From Alviniconcha marisindica (taxonomy: Eukaryota > Mollusca > Gastropoda > Provannidae), in assembly GCA_018857735.1 (NCBI GenBank), contig JABMCL010001097.1, positions 197,501-261,500 on the forward strand: a stretch of DNA of 64,000 bases, written 5' to 3'. Below the pieces are notes generated by a model, which was given only the letters and a program-made list of their open reading frames with translations, searched no databases and had not been told where the DNA came from. This document shows positions 1 to 9,900 of the stretch, piece by piece. The position numbers were made by a program, and so were the translations under genes. Numbering within the stretch: position 1 is the stretch's first letter; each line of letters opens with the position of its first letter.

Positions 1-270
1 GTATGATGTGTTGTGTGTGTTGTGTGACCTTGTGTGTTGACTGTGTGTTGTTGTGTTGGTGTATGACCTGTGTCAGTGTGTGTAGTGTGTGACGTGGTGT
101 GAGTGGTGCTGGGTGTGTGAGTGTGTGTGTCAGTGTTGTGTGTTGTGTCGTGTGTGTGTGTGTGTGTTTGAATGGGGGCTGTGTGGGTGTGTGGGCTCTG
201 TGTGTGACTGTTGTTGTTGTGTGTGTGTGTGTGTGTGTGTGTGTGACTTGTGTGTGTGTGTGCTGTGTAT
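1..270. repeat. Degenerate (GT)n microsatellite
   Basis: The stretch is dominated by GT/TG dinucleotides broken by TTG, ACC and GTGA interruptions. It runs to the left window edge, so its true length is unknown. Open frames here encode only Cys/Val-rich low-complexity peptides. Confidence 0.9.
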
Positions 271-664
271 GCTACATGCACAAATTAAGTACATGTTTCA
301 AATGATATTATTATTATATAATCAGGAGCCTATAGATATGATATACATAGGTGTTGTTTTTCACTGTAATGCACCAAAGGTCATAGGGTAAATGCTGTAC
401 AGAGGAGAGAGGCAGCAAGGGGTAGTGAGATTGTGTGCAAGTGTCTGTGTGTCATGTGCAGGTGTGTGCATATTTTATATAATGGGGGCGAGTGAGGGAT
501 AAAATGGCATCCGAGGACATTAAGCCTGACATCATCAGGATAAAGAGACATATGTAACGCATTATTAAATTAGGTCGTGTACTGCTGTAATGTTTCAATT
601 ACAACACTTTGCACCTCATGCATTATCATACTAACAACAGTATTCAGCACATTAAAAATCCATA
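271..664. other. No gene seen; short SINE-like tail
   Basis: AT-rich, non-coding sequence. Around 508-530 there is a short match (TCCGAGGACATTAAGC) to a SINE tail module seen again near 21150 and 42260. Nothing else is recognised. Confidence 0.5.
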
Positions 665-839
665 ATTTATTAAGTAAATAAACATGGTGTTTAATGTCCA
701 CAGAAACCATAGGTTGAGGAGGGGTATGGGTGGAAGAGTGTTATACCATGTGCACATTCCCCAGAATGACTCCTGCATTAAGAGGCAGTGAAAGAATTAT
801 AATGTTTCATTAATTGTCTTATTGTGAGGACAATCATTT

Positions 840-1268
840 CAGAACTTCTTCACCTTTACCTCCCGGCGCTCCCCTCACAACACCGAGTGTTCAGATACCA
901 TCCTTCCGAACAAAGTCATGTGGTCACGCTCTTTCTCTTACGCTCCCTAACCAACTCCTGTTCTGTCCCATTCTACCTCTGTCAGCCCTTTTAAATCTTC
1001 CTTGAAAACCTTTCTCTTTTTAAAAACCTTTTCTTCAGTCTCATTGCCCTGGTTGCCCTGATATGCGACTGGTGTGTGTGTGTGTGTGTGTGTGTGGTGT
1101 GAGTGTGTGTTCTTGTGTGCGCATGCGTGTGTGTGTGGGTCTGTGTGTGTGTGTGCGTGCATTCATGTTGTACGCACTGAATTTTGACAATATGTATTTG
1201 TAGAGAACGTGTAAGCGCTTTGGGCCGGTGTGGGTTAGGTGCTCTAAGTATTCATTATTATTACTATG
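840..1268 (+). mobile_element. L2/CR1-like LINE 3' end inserted in a SINE
   Basis: Plus-strand frames around 900-1030 contain a frameshifted match to the C-terminal tail of L2/CR1-type reverse transcriptases, including FKSSLKTFLF. An untranslated tail with GTAAGCGCTTTGGGC follows and ends in an ATT-rich run (TTATTATTACTATG). It has frame breaks and no upstream catalytic domain, so it is a 5'-truncated dead copy. The same tail motif recurs on the minus strand at 13335-13401. Confidence 0.65.
1072..1162. repeat. (TG)n microsatellite inside the LINE tail
   Basis: Mostly TG dinucleotides interrupted by GGTGTGAG and GCGCATGCG. It lies in the LINE 3' untranslated part, a position where other LINE copies here also carry CA/TG runs. 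Confidence 0.9.
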
Positions 1269-1385
1269 AGACAGTGTCCACAAACCACAACCTTTTTAAA
1301 GAGACAGGACAGCCAAAGCTGAATAGAGCCCTGGCCCTTCTGCTTACCAGCCTAATGCCTCACCACTAGGCCAAACTGGCTCACA

Positions 1386-2764
1386 TGTTTTTTTATAATT
1401 TGTTTTATATCAAGTGACAAGTACAGCCACTAACAACCCTCACCACTTATCACTTATCAGTTTATGCCCTAACACTGTATAACAGGTTTTTCCTTTTTAC
1501 AAATTTTAGCTTCATCCTGTTCCTGTTCACCCCCACATTCAATTGATCCCTGCTGTGCAAACGACGGCAACAATCCTGGAAGACTTCCAAGAAAAGCAGG
1601 ATGTGACTTCTCTGAGAAGCGGGATGTGACTTCTGTGAACCAGCACTGACAACAGGGGTCACACCCAGGACAAGGAAAGCAACACTGACAATGGCTTGGC
1701 CTGAAGCCAACATTTGTTAACTCACATCACACAAAAGCCATGTAAAACTGAAGTGAGAAGTCAAAATTAAGGATAAATTTAATAACAGTTACAACTACTG
1801 TTTGTACTCAGTGAATGCTTCATGTCCTCTTTCTACTAATTCTAGTCCCTGTAAGTGTAATGTCGTTGTGGGGTACTGTCTTTTTCTTCTTTCTAATTAA
1901 TAATATTGTATGGTTAAAGGAATGAGGACTTAATCAATTATCAAAGGAATAAGGATTCAGTTCTATGTAAATATAAATAAAAACTGTATAGCGGCAATAA
2001 ATTAATAATCTATAAGCAGGTAGTCTACCAGAACGAGGGCTTATTTCAGGAATATGGATTCAGTTTTAATTATTAAGTATTGTCTATACATAAATTTAGA
2101 TTTTTCATTTATTTTATTTAACCCGAAAAAACAACAACAACCTAAACGTTGTTCTTGTTCTCCTGCTCAGGAGGCTGTCGAGTGTGTGTGAAGAACAATG
2201 GTCAGAAACTGACGTTTCGTACAAAATCGAAGACAAGCCATGACGTACCGCTCGTACGAAAGGCTGTTTAAAACAGATAAATATTTGTCCATCAAACTTT
2301 ACAGTACGTCTGGATGCCCTTTAAAAAAGCGGCGCGTCATCCAGCTGCTACTACTACACATTTTGTCACGTTGTCACAGAGGACGGTTACGCAATGACAG
2401 ATGATCAAAAAGTACCGAGAAACGAAGTTTGTTTTTACTGACCAGTTGGCACTCCCAGTTCTTTGCTTCCTCGGCCAAACCCTTTGACGACTTCGCCCTC
2501 AACGAAGTAGGGTAGGCAGTCCGGGTGTTCCATGCCTCTCAGACGACGGTTGCGATGTTCCTGTCTGTGATCGTCGGCTCTCTGGCGATGACTGAGTAAG
2601 CGTCCCGTGTTTCTCAATGTGGTACGGGAACATTCGGTACAGGGGTCAAGGTCAAGTCAAAGGGGAATAACTGGTTAATATTTTCGTTTGCTGTGTGCAT
2701 CTGTACCGAAATCAAAACACGGGTGCTGCTGCACCGTTAGTGTCAGCCAAGTCCTCACCAGTTG
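1386..2764. other. No gene or known repeat recognised
   Basis: AT-rich to mixed sequence with only short open frames on either strand. I see no splice-framed coding segment, tRNA-like box or tandem period. 2330-2640 is less AT-rich, but its 60-aa minus-strand frame has no recognisable domain. Confidence 0.5.
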
Positions 2765-2820
2765 CTTGTTGGATTTTAACATCCTGTCAACCGCACAGGG
2801 TCACCACAGGACGAACCACA
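2765..2820 (+). mobile_element. SINE tail module
   Basis: Contains the dispersed module TTTTAACATCCTGTCAACCG followed by a CAGGGTCACCACAGGAC block. Related copies occur near 14771, 23170, 48731, 48885 and 48986. Only this module is present, so it is a fragment. Confidence 0.5.
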
Positions 2821-3172
2821 CATTCACAATCCTTTGACACAAGCCACACATTCACAATTCACAATTCTTTGACACAAACCACACATTCACAATTCTTTGA
2901 CACAAACCACACATTCACAATTCTTTGACACAAACCACACATTCACAATTCACAATCCTTTGACACAAACCACACATTCACAATTCACAATCCTTTGACA
3001 CAAACCACACATTCACAATTCACAATTCTTTGACAAACCACACATTCACAATTCTTTGACACAAACCACATTCACAATTCACAATTCTTTGACCCGTCAG
3101 TGACTGACACAATCCACACATTCACAATTCTTTGACACAAACCACACATTCACAATTCTTTGACACAAGTAC
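2821..3172. repeat. Minisatellite, about 29-39 bp unit
   Basis: About ten tandem units built from CACACATTCACAATTC and TTTGACACAAAC. Unit length varies because a CACAATT sub-block is present once or twice. One unit is interrupted by CCCGTCAGTGACTGA near 3093. Non-coding. Confidence 0.95.
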
Positions 3173-3709
3173 AAAATACAAGTCATTAAAGCACAAGTTG
3201 TCTAGTTCAGGCTGACTGCCATCTTTAAATCCCGTTTAATTGGGCGAACTGTTAGTTCGCCGAACACACTTTAGACAGTTCGACGAACTATACTTCGTTT
3301 CTTAAGCTAACAACCAAGACAGACAAGAGGTTTACTGAACTGAACGCTTTTAAGTTTCAGTTACGGGACTGACCAAAAGCATGGCTGTGCAAATTTTCAG
3401 CCATATTTCTTGGCTTTTTAAAGTGATAAAATGATTATGAAAAAAACAAAACAACTGAACAAAAAACACACGAAAAAGTGAAAAACAAAACAAACAAACT
3501 ACCTGAAAATCTGAAACAGAATGACTGCTAGCGTTTGAACCTTTTTGTGTTTGGATCTCGAAAAACTCGAAACAAAACAAAAGACAGCTGCTTTCATATA
3601 GCAACGATAAAACAAAGTGAAGCAGCCTCGTAACAATAATCACCATAACAATTTTTCTTCAATTATCGGGCATGGTATTCCTTCAAATAAGAGGAAGGTG
3701 TGACCCTCA

Positions 3710-3712
<3 letters not shown>
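3173..3712. other. No gene; two small palindromes
   Basis: A-rich non-coding sequence. At about 3250-3290 there are two near-identical palindromic blocks (AGTTCGCCGAAC and AGTTCGACGAACT) some 30 bp apart. Nothing coding is seen. Confidence 0.5.
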
Positions 3713-3713
<1 letters not shown>

Positions 3714-3793
<80 letters not shown>

Positions 3794-3821
3794 CCACAAG
3801 CACAAGACGCACGTCAGCACC

Positions 3822-3878
<57 letters not shown>

Positions 3879-3936
3879 CACAACACAACCACAACACCAC
3901 ACACACACATACAAACACCGTCACACCACACACACA

Positions 3937-3977
<41 letters not shown>

Positions 3978-4080
3978 ACACACACACACACTGACACAAC
4001 ACACACAACGCGCAGCATGCACGTACGCACGCGGTACGCACACACACACACATACACACACATACACGCGTGCGCGTGCG

Positions 4081-4141
<61 letters not shown>
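3714..4141. repeat. Large (CA)n microsatellite complex
   Basis: Several pure (CA)n runs separated by short islands such as ACCACAAGCACAAGACGC, and by alternating GC near 4068-4090 (GTGCGCGTGCGCGCGCGC). Alternating purine/pyrimidine tracts of this kind can adopt Z-DNA. Long His-Thr and Cys-Val open frames on both strands are artefacts of the repeat. Confidence 0.97.
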
Positions 4142-4145
<4 letters not shown>

Positions 4146-4189
4146 TCTTCAACGTTTCACCAGGAGAGAAAGCTCCACCAACTGACGCA

Positions 4190-4218
4190 ATTCGGTGAAC
4201 ACAGCGCAACGTCTACCT
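4190..4218 (-). repeat. Isolated unit of the receptor-tail array
   Basis: Contains GGTGAACACAGCGCAACGTC, the conserved core of the 4800-6990 array, directly beside a miniature foldback transposon. It shows the array once reached this far left before other insertions. Confidence 0.5.
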
Positions 4219-4288
4219 CAAACTCCAAGCACTGGTTTACGACATCCTTCCTTTAAGGAAGGTGCCGGAAAGCGATGCTCGGAGTGTG
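4219..4288. mobile_element. Miniature foldback transposon, 70 bp (family F9)
   Basis: Starts CAAACTCCAAGCACTGG and ends with the inverse of CACACTCCGAGCATCGC, so the element is essentially two imperfect terminal inverted repeats joined by TTTAAGG. It belongs to the family whose 443-bp member at 21210-21652 has a perfect 9-bp target duplication. The left flank (CGTCTACCT) is not duplicated on the right, where a LINE tail begins. The name F9 is mine. Confidence 0.7.
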
Positions 4289-4473
4289 CTTCTATAATAA
4301 TAATAATGTACATTTACCATGCGCTCATCAACGCCCTGAGCGCTCACATGATACATATTAACCTGAATAATATATTCTATACACAGGTAGAGCATAGTCC
4401 TACCAAAACAATTTACATAAAGTATTATTTAAAACACACACACACAGACACACATACAACAACAACAAAAGTA

Positions 4474-4536
<63 letters not shown>

Positions 4537-4800
4537 ACACTGACTGTAGCAGGGTACTGATATTAGTTAGGATGGAAATGCTAACTGTGAGAAGAGGAAG
4601 GTTTTCAGTTTGGCTTTAAAAGATGACAGGGTTGAGCAGTGTCTAAGGTCTTGTGGGAGTGAATTCCAAATGTCGGGGTCCAAAGCAAGAGAAGGTGCGA
4701 AAGCCATGAGTCTTGCGTTTGTATTGCTGGATTTCCAGCATGCGGGTGTCAGAAGAAGAGCGTAGTGTACGCGACGGAGTGCAGACATGCAGCAGTTCAG
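4289..4800 (-). mobile_element. L2/CR1-like LINE 3' end
   Basis: On the minus strand, 4567-4788 encodes a typical reverse-transcriptase C-terminal tail with WNSLPQDLR followed by FKAKLKTFLF. The 3' untranslated part follows and ends in an ATT-rich run at 4290-4305. A second copy of the tail is at 30068-30330, and the two share the CTGACTGTAGCAG and GATATTAGTTAGGATGG blocks. 5'-truncated and inactive. Confidence 0.75.
4470..4531. repeat. (CA)n expansion inside LINE 3' UTR
   Basis: A pure CA run of about 55 bp at the position where the sister LINE copy near 30240 has only about eight CA units. The microsatellite therefore expanded from a seed within the LINE. Confidence 0.9.
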
Positions 4801-5129
4801 AGAACATGCAGCAGTTCTACCTATGTCCGGACGTGTCTACTGACTGAAGCGTAACTCCTGGTGTTTCTTTGCAACGCGGTGGACGCAACGCAACGTCTGC
4901 CTCACACTCCAAGCATCGTTTTCCGGCACCTTCGGGATGTCGTAAACCAGTGCTTGGAGTTTGCGTCTGCCTGTGTCAGGTCTGTCAGCTGAAGCATAAC
5001 TCAAGTTGTTCCGTCGCAACGCTGAACACACCGCAATGTCTAACTATGTCAGCGCCTTGTTCCCAAAGCTTACTTTCAGTCGTTCCATTACAATTTGGTA
5101 AACAACGACCTGCAACGCCGGAGAAGAGG
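4801..5129 (-). repeat. Degenerate left part of the receptor-tail array
   Basis: Diverged units with GCAACGCTGAACACACCGCA and CAACGTCTGCC cores, in line with the better-preserved array to the right. One unit is interrupted by a miniature foldback transposon at 4903-4963. Confidence 0.6.
4894..4972. mobile_element. Miniature foldback transposon, 61 bp, with 9-bp target duplication
   Basis: The element is 4903-4963: it begins CACACTCCAAGCATCG and ends GTGCTTGGAGTTTG. It is flanked by CGTCTGCCT at 4894-4902 and again at 4964-4972, a perfect 9-bp direct repeat. It is almost nothing but two terminal inverted repeats. A 9-bp target duplication fits the Mutator superfamily better than hAT (8 bp). 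It interrupts the receptor-tail array and so is younger than it. Confidence 0.75.
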
Positions 5130-6989
5130 GTGAACACAGACAACGGAATGTCTTTCTGTGTTAGTGCCTGCAAATTAAAGCATGTCTCCAGTTCGATTAC
5201 AGTTGGTGAACACAAACAACGGAATGTCTTTCTGTGTTAGTGCCTGCAAACTAAAGCATGTCTCCAGTTCGATTACAATTGGTGAACACAGACAACGGAA
5301 TGTCTTTCTGTGTTAGTGCCTGTAAAACTAAAGCATGTCTCCAGTTCGATTACAATTGGTGAACACAGACAACGGAATGTCTTTTGTGTTAGTGCCTGTA
5401 AAACTAAAGCATGTCTCCAGTTCGATTACAATTGGTGAACACAGACAACGGAATGTCTTTGTGTTAGTACCTACAGACTAAAGCATGTCTCTAGTTGCTT
5501 GGTTGCAAATTGGTGAGCACAACGAATGTCTTCTTAGGTGAACGTTTGCAAACTGAACCACATCTCCAGTTGCGTGATTGCAAATTGGTGAACACAGCGA
5601 AATGTCATCTTAGGTGAACGTTTGCAAACTGAACCACGTCTCCAGTTTTCGTGATTGCAAATTGGTGAACACAGCGAAATGTCGTCTTAGATGAACGTTT
5701 GCAAACTGAACCACGTCTCCAGTTGCGTGATTGCAAATTGGTGAACACAGCAAAATGTCGTCTTAGGTGTACGTTTGCAAACTGAACCACGTCTCCAGTT
5801 GCGTGATTGCAAATTGGTGAACACAGCGAAATGTCGTCTTAGGTGAACGTTTTGCAAACTGAACCACGTCTCCATTTGCGCGATTGCAAATTGGTGAACA
5901 CAGTAAATGTCTCCCTGGGTGAACATTTGCAAACTAAAACATACTTTCTCCGGTTGCCCGACTGCAAATTGGTGAGCACACGGAAATGTTTTCCTGGGCA
6001 AACATTTGTTAACTAAACCATATCGTCTCCGGGTGTCTGACTGCAAATTAGGGGACACAAAGGAAAAGTCTTTTCCCGGGCAAAATATTTTAACTAAAAC
6101 CCAAAACGTTTTTTTCCCTACTTGTCGACTGCAAGTTATGAAAACAGTCAAATGTCTTCCCGGGTGAATATTTCCTAACCAAATCGTTTTTCTGTACTTG
6201 CTCGACTGCAAGTTGATGAACACAGTCAAATGTGTTCCCGGGTGAACGTTTCCTAACTGAGCCAATTCTACAGTTGCTCAAATGGAAATTGGTGAACACA
6301 ACGAAATTTCTTCCTGTGTTAACGTTTCCTAGATAAACCAGGTCTTCACCGGCTCGACTAAAACTGGTGAACACAACGAAATTTCTTCCCGTGTTAACGT
6401 TTCCTAGATAAACCAGGTCTATAATTACTCGACTAAAACTGGTGAACACAACGAAATTTCTTCCTGTGTTAACGTTTCCTAGATAAACCAGGTCTATAAT
6501 TACTCGACTAAAATTGGTGAACACAATGAAATTTCTTCCTGTGTTAACGTTTCCTAGATAAACCAGGTCTATAATTACTCGACTAAAATTGGTGAACACA
6601 GCAGAATGTCTTCCTGTGTTAACGTTTGCTAACTAACGATGTCTTCGCAGCTCGACTGAAAATGGTTGAACACTCCTAACTAAACTATGCCTTCAGATAC
6701 TCGACTGCAAATTGATGAACACTCCTAACTAAACGATGTCTTCAGCTGCTCGACTGCAAATGGGTGAACACCCCTAACTAAGCCAAGCCTTCATATGCTC
6801 GACTGCAAATGGGTGAACCCTCCTAACTAAACCATGCCTGCATATGCTCGACTGCATAATTATGGGTGAGCACTCCTAACTAAACTATGTCTTCAGATGC
6901 TCGACTGCAAATGGGTGAACACCCCTAACTAAACTATGCCTTCAGATGCTCGACTGCTAATGGGTGAACAGCACAGTCAAGGGGAAGTC
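5130..6989 (-). repeat. Tandem array homologous to the receptor 3' coding end
   Basis: About 20 units spaced 75-77 bp (cores GGTGAACACA at about 5130, 5205, 5281, 5358, 5433 and so on to 6591), then about six shorter units of roughly 50-60 bp from 6660 to 6989. On the minus strand a unit reads like GACATGGTTTAGTTAGC ... AACACAGGAAGACATTC ... TGTGTTCACC. It aligns with the receptor's last coding segment at 7020-7097 (MKLVRTWLSEQVLNTEDV region). Several neighbouring units are 75 bp long and keep a repeated 25-residue frame open, but others are frameshifted or contain stops, so I read the array as non-coding. Confidence 0.9.
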
Positions 6990-9900
6990 TCACTGAGATG
7001 GGTGTTTTTCCTGTCCATGCCCGATACTTGCTGTGCACAACAGAACGTCTTCCGTGTTGAGAACCTGCTCACTGAGCCATGTTCTCACCAGCTTCATGGC
7101 AGTGGATCTGGTAACAGGTTCCAAAACCTTCAGCGTTGAGTTAGTTTGCTCTGTACACATTCTAGATTCCAGGCGCTTCAGCAAGTTCGCCTCCTGCGCT
7201 TTCCGGCGTTTCTCCATCAGCACGTTGAAGGTGTAGAGGAAGGGGTTCAGCGCGGAGTTGAAGGGCATCACGAAGATGGCCACAGCGACGTTGAGCTCTC
7301 CCGGGATGGGAGTTCCGGTGGAGGCCAGCACACCCAGCAAGCCGATAGGGAACCAGCACAGGAAGTCCGACAGAACAATGGTGGTCAGGCGGCGCGCGAT
7401 GGTGGCGTCTCTGGACCCCGTTTTCGTTGAAGAGGATATGGAGTTGGAGCGTACAGACCAGTAGATGGACGCCTGACCCACAGCGATCAGCAGGAACAGC
7501 AAGAAGTTCAGAATGATCATCACGCTGAAGGAGTAGTGGTAACCTTGGAAACGCTCACTGGTGGTGAACGGCAGTGGGATGCAGATGCCAGTCTGGCTGT
7601 AGAACTCCCAGTGTGACGTCATAGGTAACAGAGGAACCGTTGCCAAGGCAATTCCAACTACCCAGACAATTGTACAAGCCGTCACAGCGGAGCTGCGGCT
7701 GAAGTGAAGGCTGCTTAAGGGAAAGCGCAGGGCGAGGAAGCGATCCAGAGTGATGAGGCAGATGATGAAGGCCGACACCTCACTGGACATCAGAGACAGA
7801 AAGCCAGCCACCTTACAGACAATGCTTTCCTTCCACTGATCGTCATACCACAGGTATTCCCCACGGTAGATCTGATCAGCCACCCCTACCATGGCCAGGT
7901 AGACACCCATGAAAAAGTCGGCCAGGGAGAGATTGGTGACAAAGATACTGAAGCTGCCCAGACCTGCGCCTTTGTTGCTGATAAAAAGTCTGGCCACAAA
8001 GCTGCCCACGTTGCCCACAACGGACAGTGAAGCAAAGAGCCACAGAAACACACGGTACACGTTGGACTTGAGAAGGTCTTTACACGACGCTAACAGGTCT
8101 TGCTTTGCGTAGCATTTGTTCAGGTCGAAGTCCTCAGGAAGAATAGCTTCGCAGCATAACTTGTAGTTGTCAGCATGCACCACCTTCAGAGAGACAAGAC
8201 CTCTAAGTAGATCATTAGGGAAGTCCTTCAACGGGGAACCTCTCACGTCCAAGTTCTCCAACAGCGGCGTGGACTGGAAGCCTTCGTCAGTGATTGTCGT
8301 TAGCTTGCTCCACGAAATGTTGAGTGTCTTCAGGGTCGGGTAGCCGGCCAGTGCACTACCGTTGAACACATCCAGACTGGTACCCGAGAAATTAATTATT
8401 TGAAGTAGCATCATGTCTGCTACGGACGATTCCGTGTTTGTTATCGATGACAAAGGGTTATTGGATAGCACCAGAACTCGTAGATTCTTCAGTGAGTAGA
8501 CGTGATGCATGTCTATGTGAGACAGTTCGTTCCTACTTAAATCGAGGTGTCGTAGATTAGGAAGTTCCAAAGTAGGTTGCGTGGCAATGCGGCAGTCCGA
8601 CAGACGAAGATATATCAGGAGGTGGTTGCCAGACAAGTCACTGGGCGTCATGCCAGAACCACTGGCGTCCAGATAGCGAAGAGCAGGGTAGGAGCTGGCT
8701 GAGAAGTCGGCAGTGCAAACAAAGGCCAGACCCTGGCATTGACACACGTCAGGACAGGCCAACTTCCCACACAGCAACTCGTCATCATACTGAGGACACT
8801 GGAAATAGCCGTCACACACGTGGTCAGCATGCAGACACACTTTAGACCCTCGGCAGCGGAAGAAACCGGAACACGTGTAGCTCTCGCATGATGCCTCATC
8901 CTCACGGTTCGGACAATCATCCACGCCATTGCAGCGGAGATAGATGGGCAGGCAGTATCCTTGGGAGCACCGAAAGTGGGTCACAGGACATTCATCTGAA
9001 TCCTTCATCTGTTTAATGAAAGGCCATCCCGCATCATCCACGTCGATCACTGCTGGTGGCAGGGTGTTCATGGGAACAACTCCAAGCGAACAGACTTCGT
9101 CAGAGCCGTCGTAACAGTCCGACTTTCCGTCACATAGCCGGTCACGGGTAATACACTGATCGTTTAGACATCGAATCCAAGACACCGGACAGGGAGAAAA
9201 CTGACAAAAGTCCTCATCCGTGTTGTCCTCGCAGTGTTGAATATGATCACACACCAGAGAGTAGTGCAGAGTTTCCCGGCTACGTTCACACACAAACATG
9301 GCTATTGTGACGCTTCCTGAGTGACATGACGTCATGAATTCTTCCGCCCCGCACTGTCCCTGAGTGTCACATGACAGGAAGTCTCTCGTCACGTGACCGG
9401 AAGGACACGGAACCACGCTCACGTTCCAAACCGCGTCCCCAAAGTCAATGACTACGCGGCTCTCCAAACCAGCTTTGGTGTTGTTTGCTGAGTGAACCGT
9501 TTGTTTGTCGAACTCACAGACAAAGTCGGCTTCCTGGGGCGCTTGACAGTCAAGGGAGGTAAGTTTTCTTTTGTCGGGATCGTAAAGCGCGCACTTGGGG
9601 GGACGCTCAGCATCAATGATGTCGATGAAGAACGCCGTTCTACCGTCAACCCACCGCCACAAGCGCTTGTACATCGCCAGCGCGGGCTTTTCGTAGAGAC
9701 TTCTCGTCATCCTTGCGCCGACGTAAACGTGACGACGATTCTTCAGAGTAACCATGAACTGTCTGAATCGCCTCAATTCACCTGGAGTCGCTAGCGTGAC
9801 CAGGTTCTGCTTGTCCTGAATGCATGCGTAATTAGCGTCATTCCAGGTTGTATTTCGGACAGGTCGAACAAGCTTGTAGCATTTTGTTCCTATGTCTATA

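Larger units (their letters stand above)
665..1385 (-). mobile_element. tRNA-derived SINE, split by a LINE 3' end
   Basis: The left half (about 665-840) and right half (about 1268-1385) match, in order, the contiguous SINE at 41460-41790. Shared modules are GTCCACAGAAACCAT, the AGAATGACTYCTGCATTA block, the AATGTTTCAT block, and a tRNA-like head that reads on the minus strand as GTGAGCCAGTTTGGCCTAGT. The minus-strand head resembles a pol III A box. The halves are separated by about 430 bp of LINE-like sequence, so the SINE was there first. Confidence 0.7.

Noticed and set aside
3672..4256. Open frames of 130-190 codons across (CA)n, coding His-Thr or Cys-Val repeats
   Set aside because: They exist on several frames and both strands purely because the dinucleotide repeat has no stop codons; no domain or codon signature.
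5687..6599. 192- and 169-codon minus-strand frames with 25-residue repeats
   Set aside because: They arise where neighbouring units are 75 bp long; other units carry stops or frameshifts, there is no good start, and the frame differs from the receptor's by an indel.
6935..7464. Plus-strand frames within the receptor gene
   Set aside because: Shadows of the strong minus-strand coding sequence.
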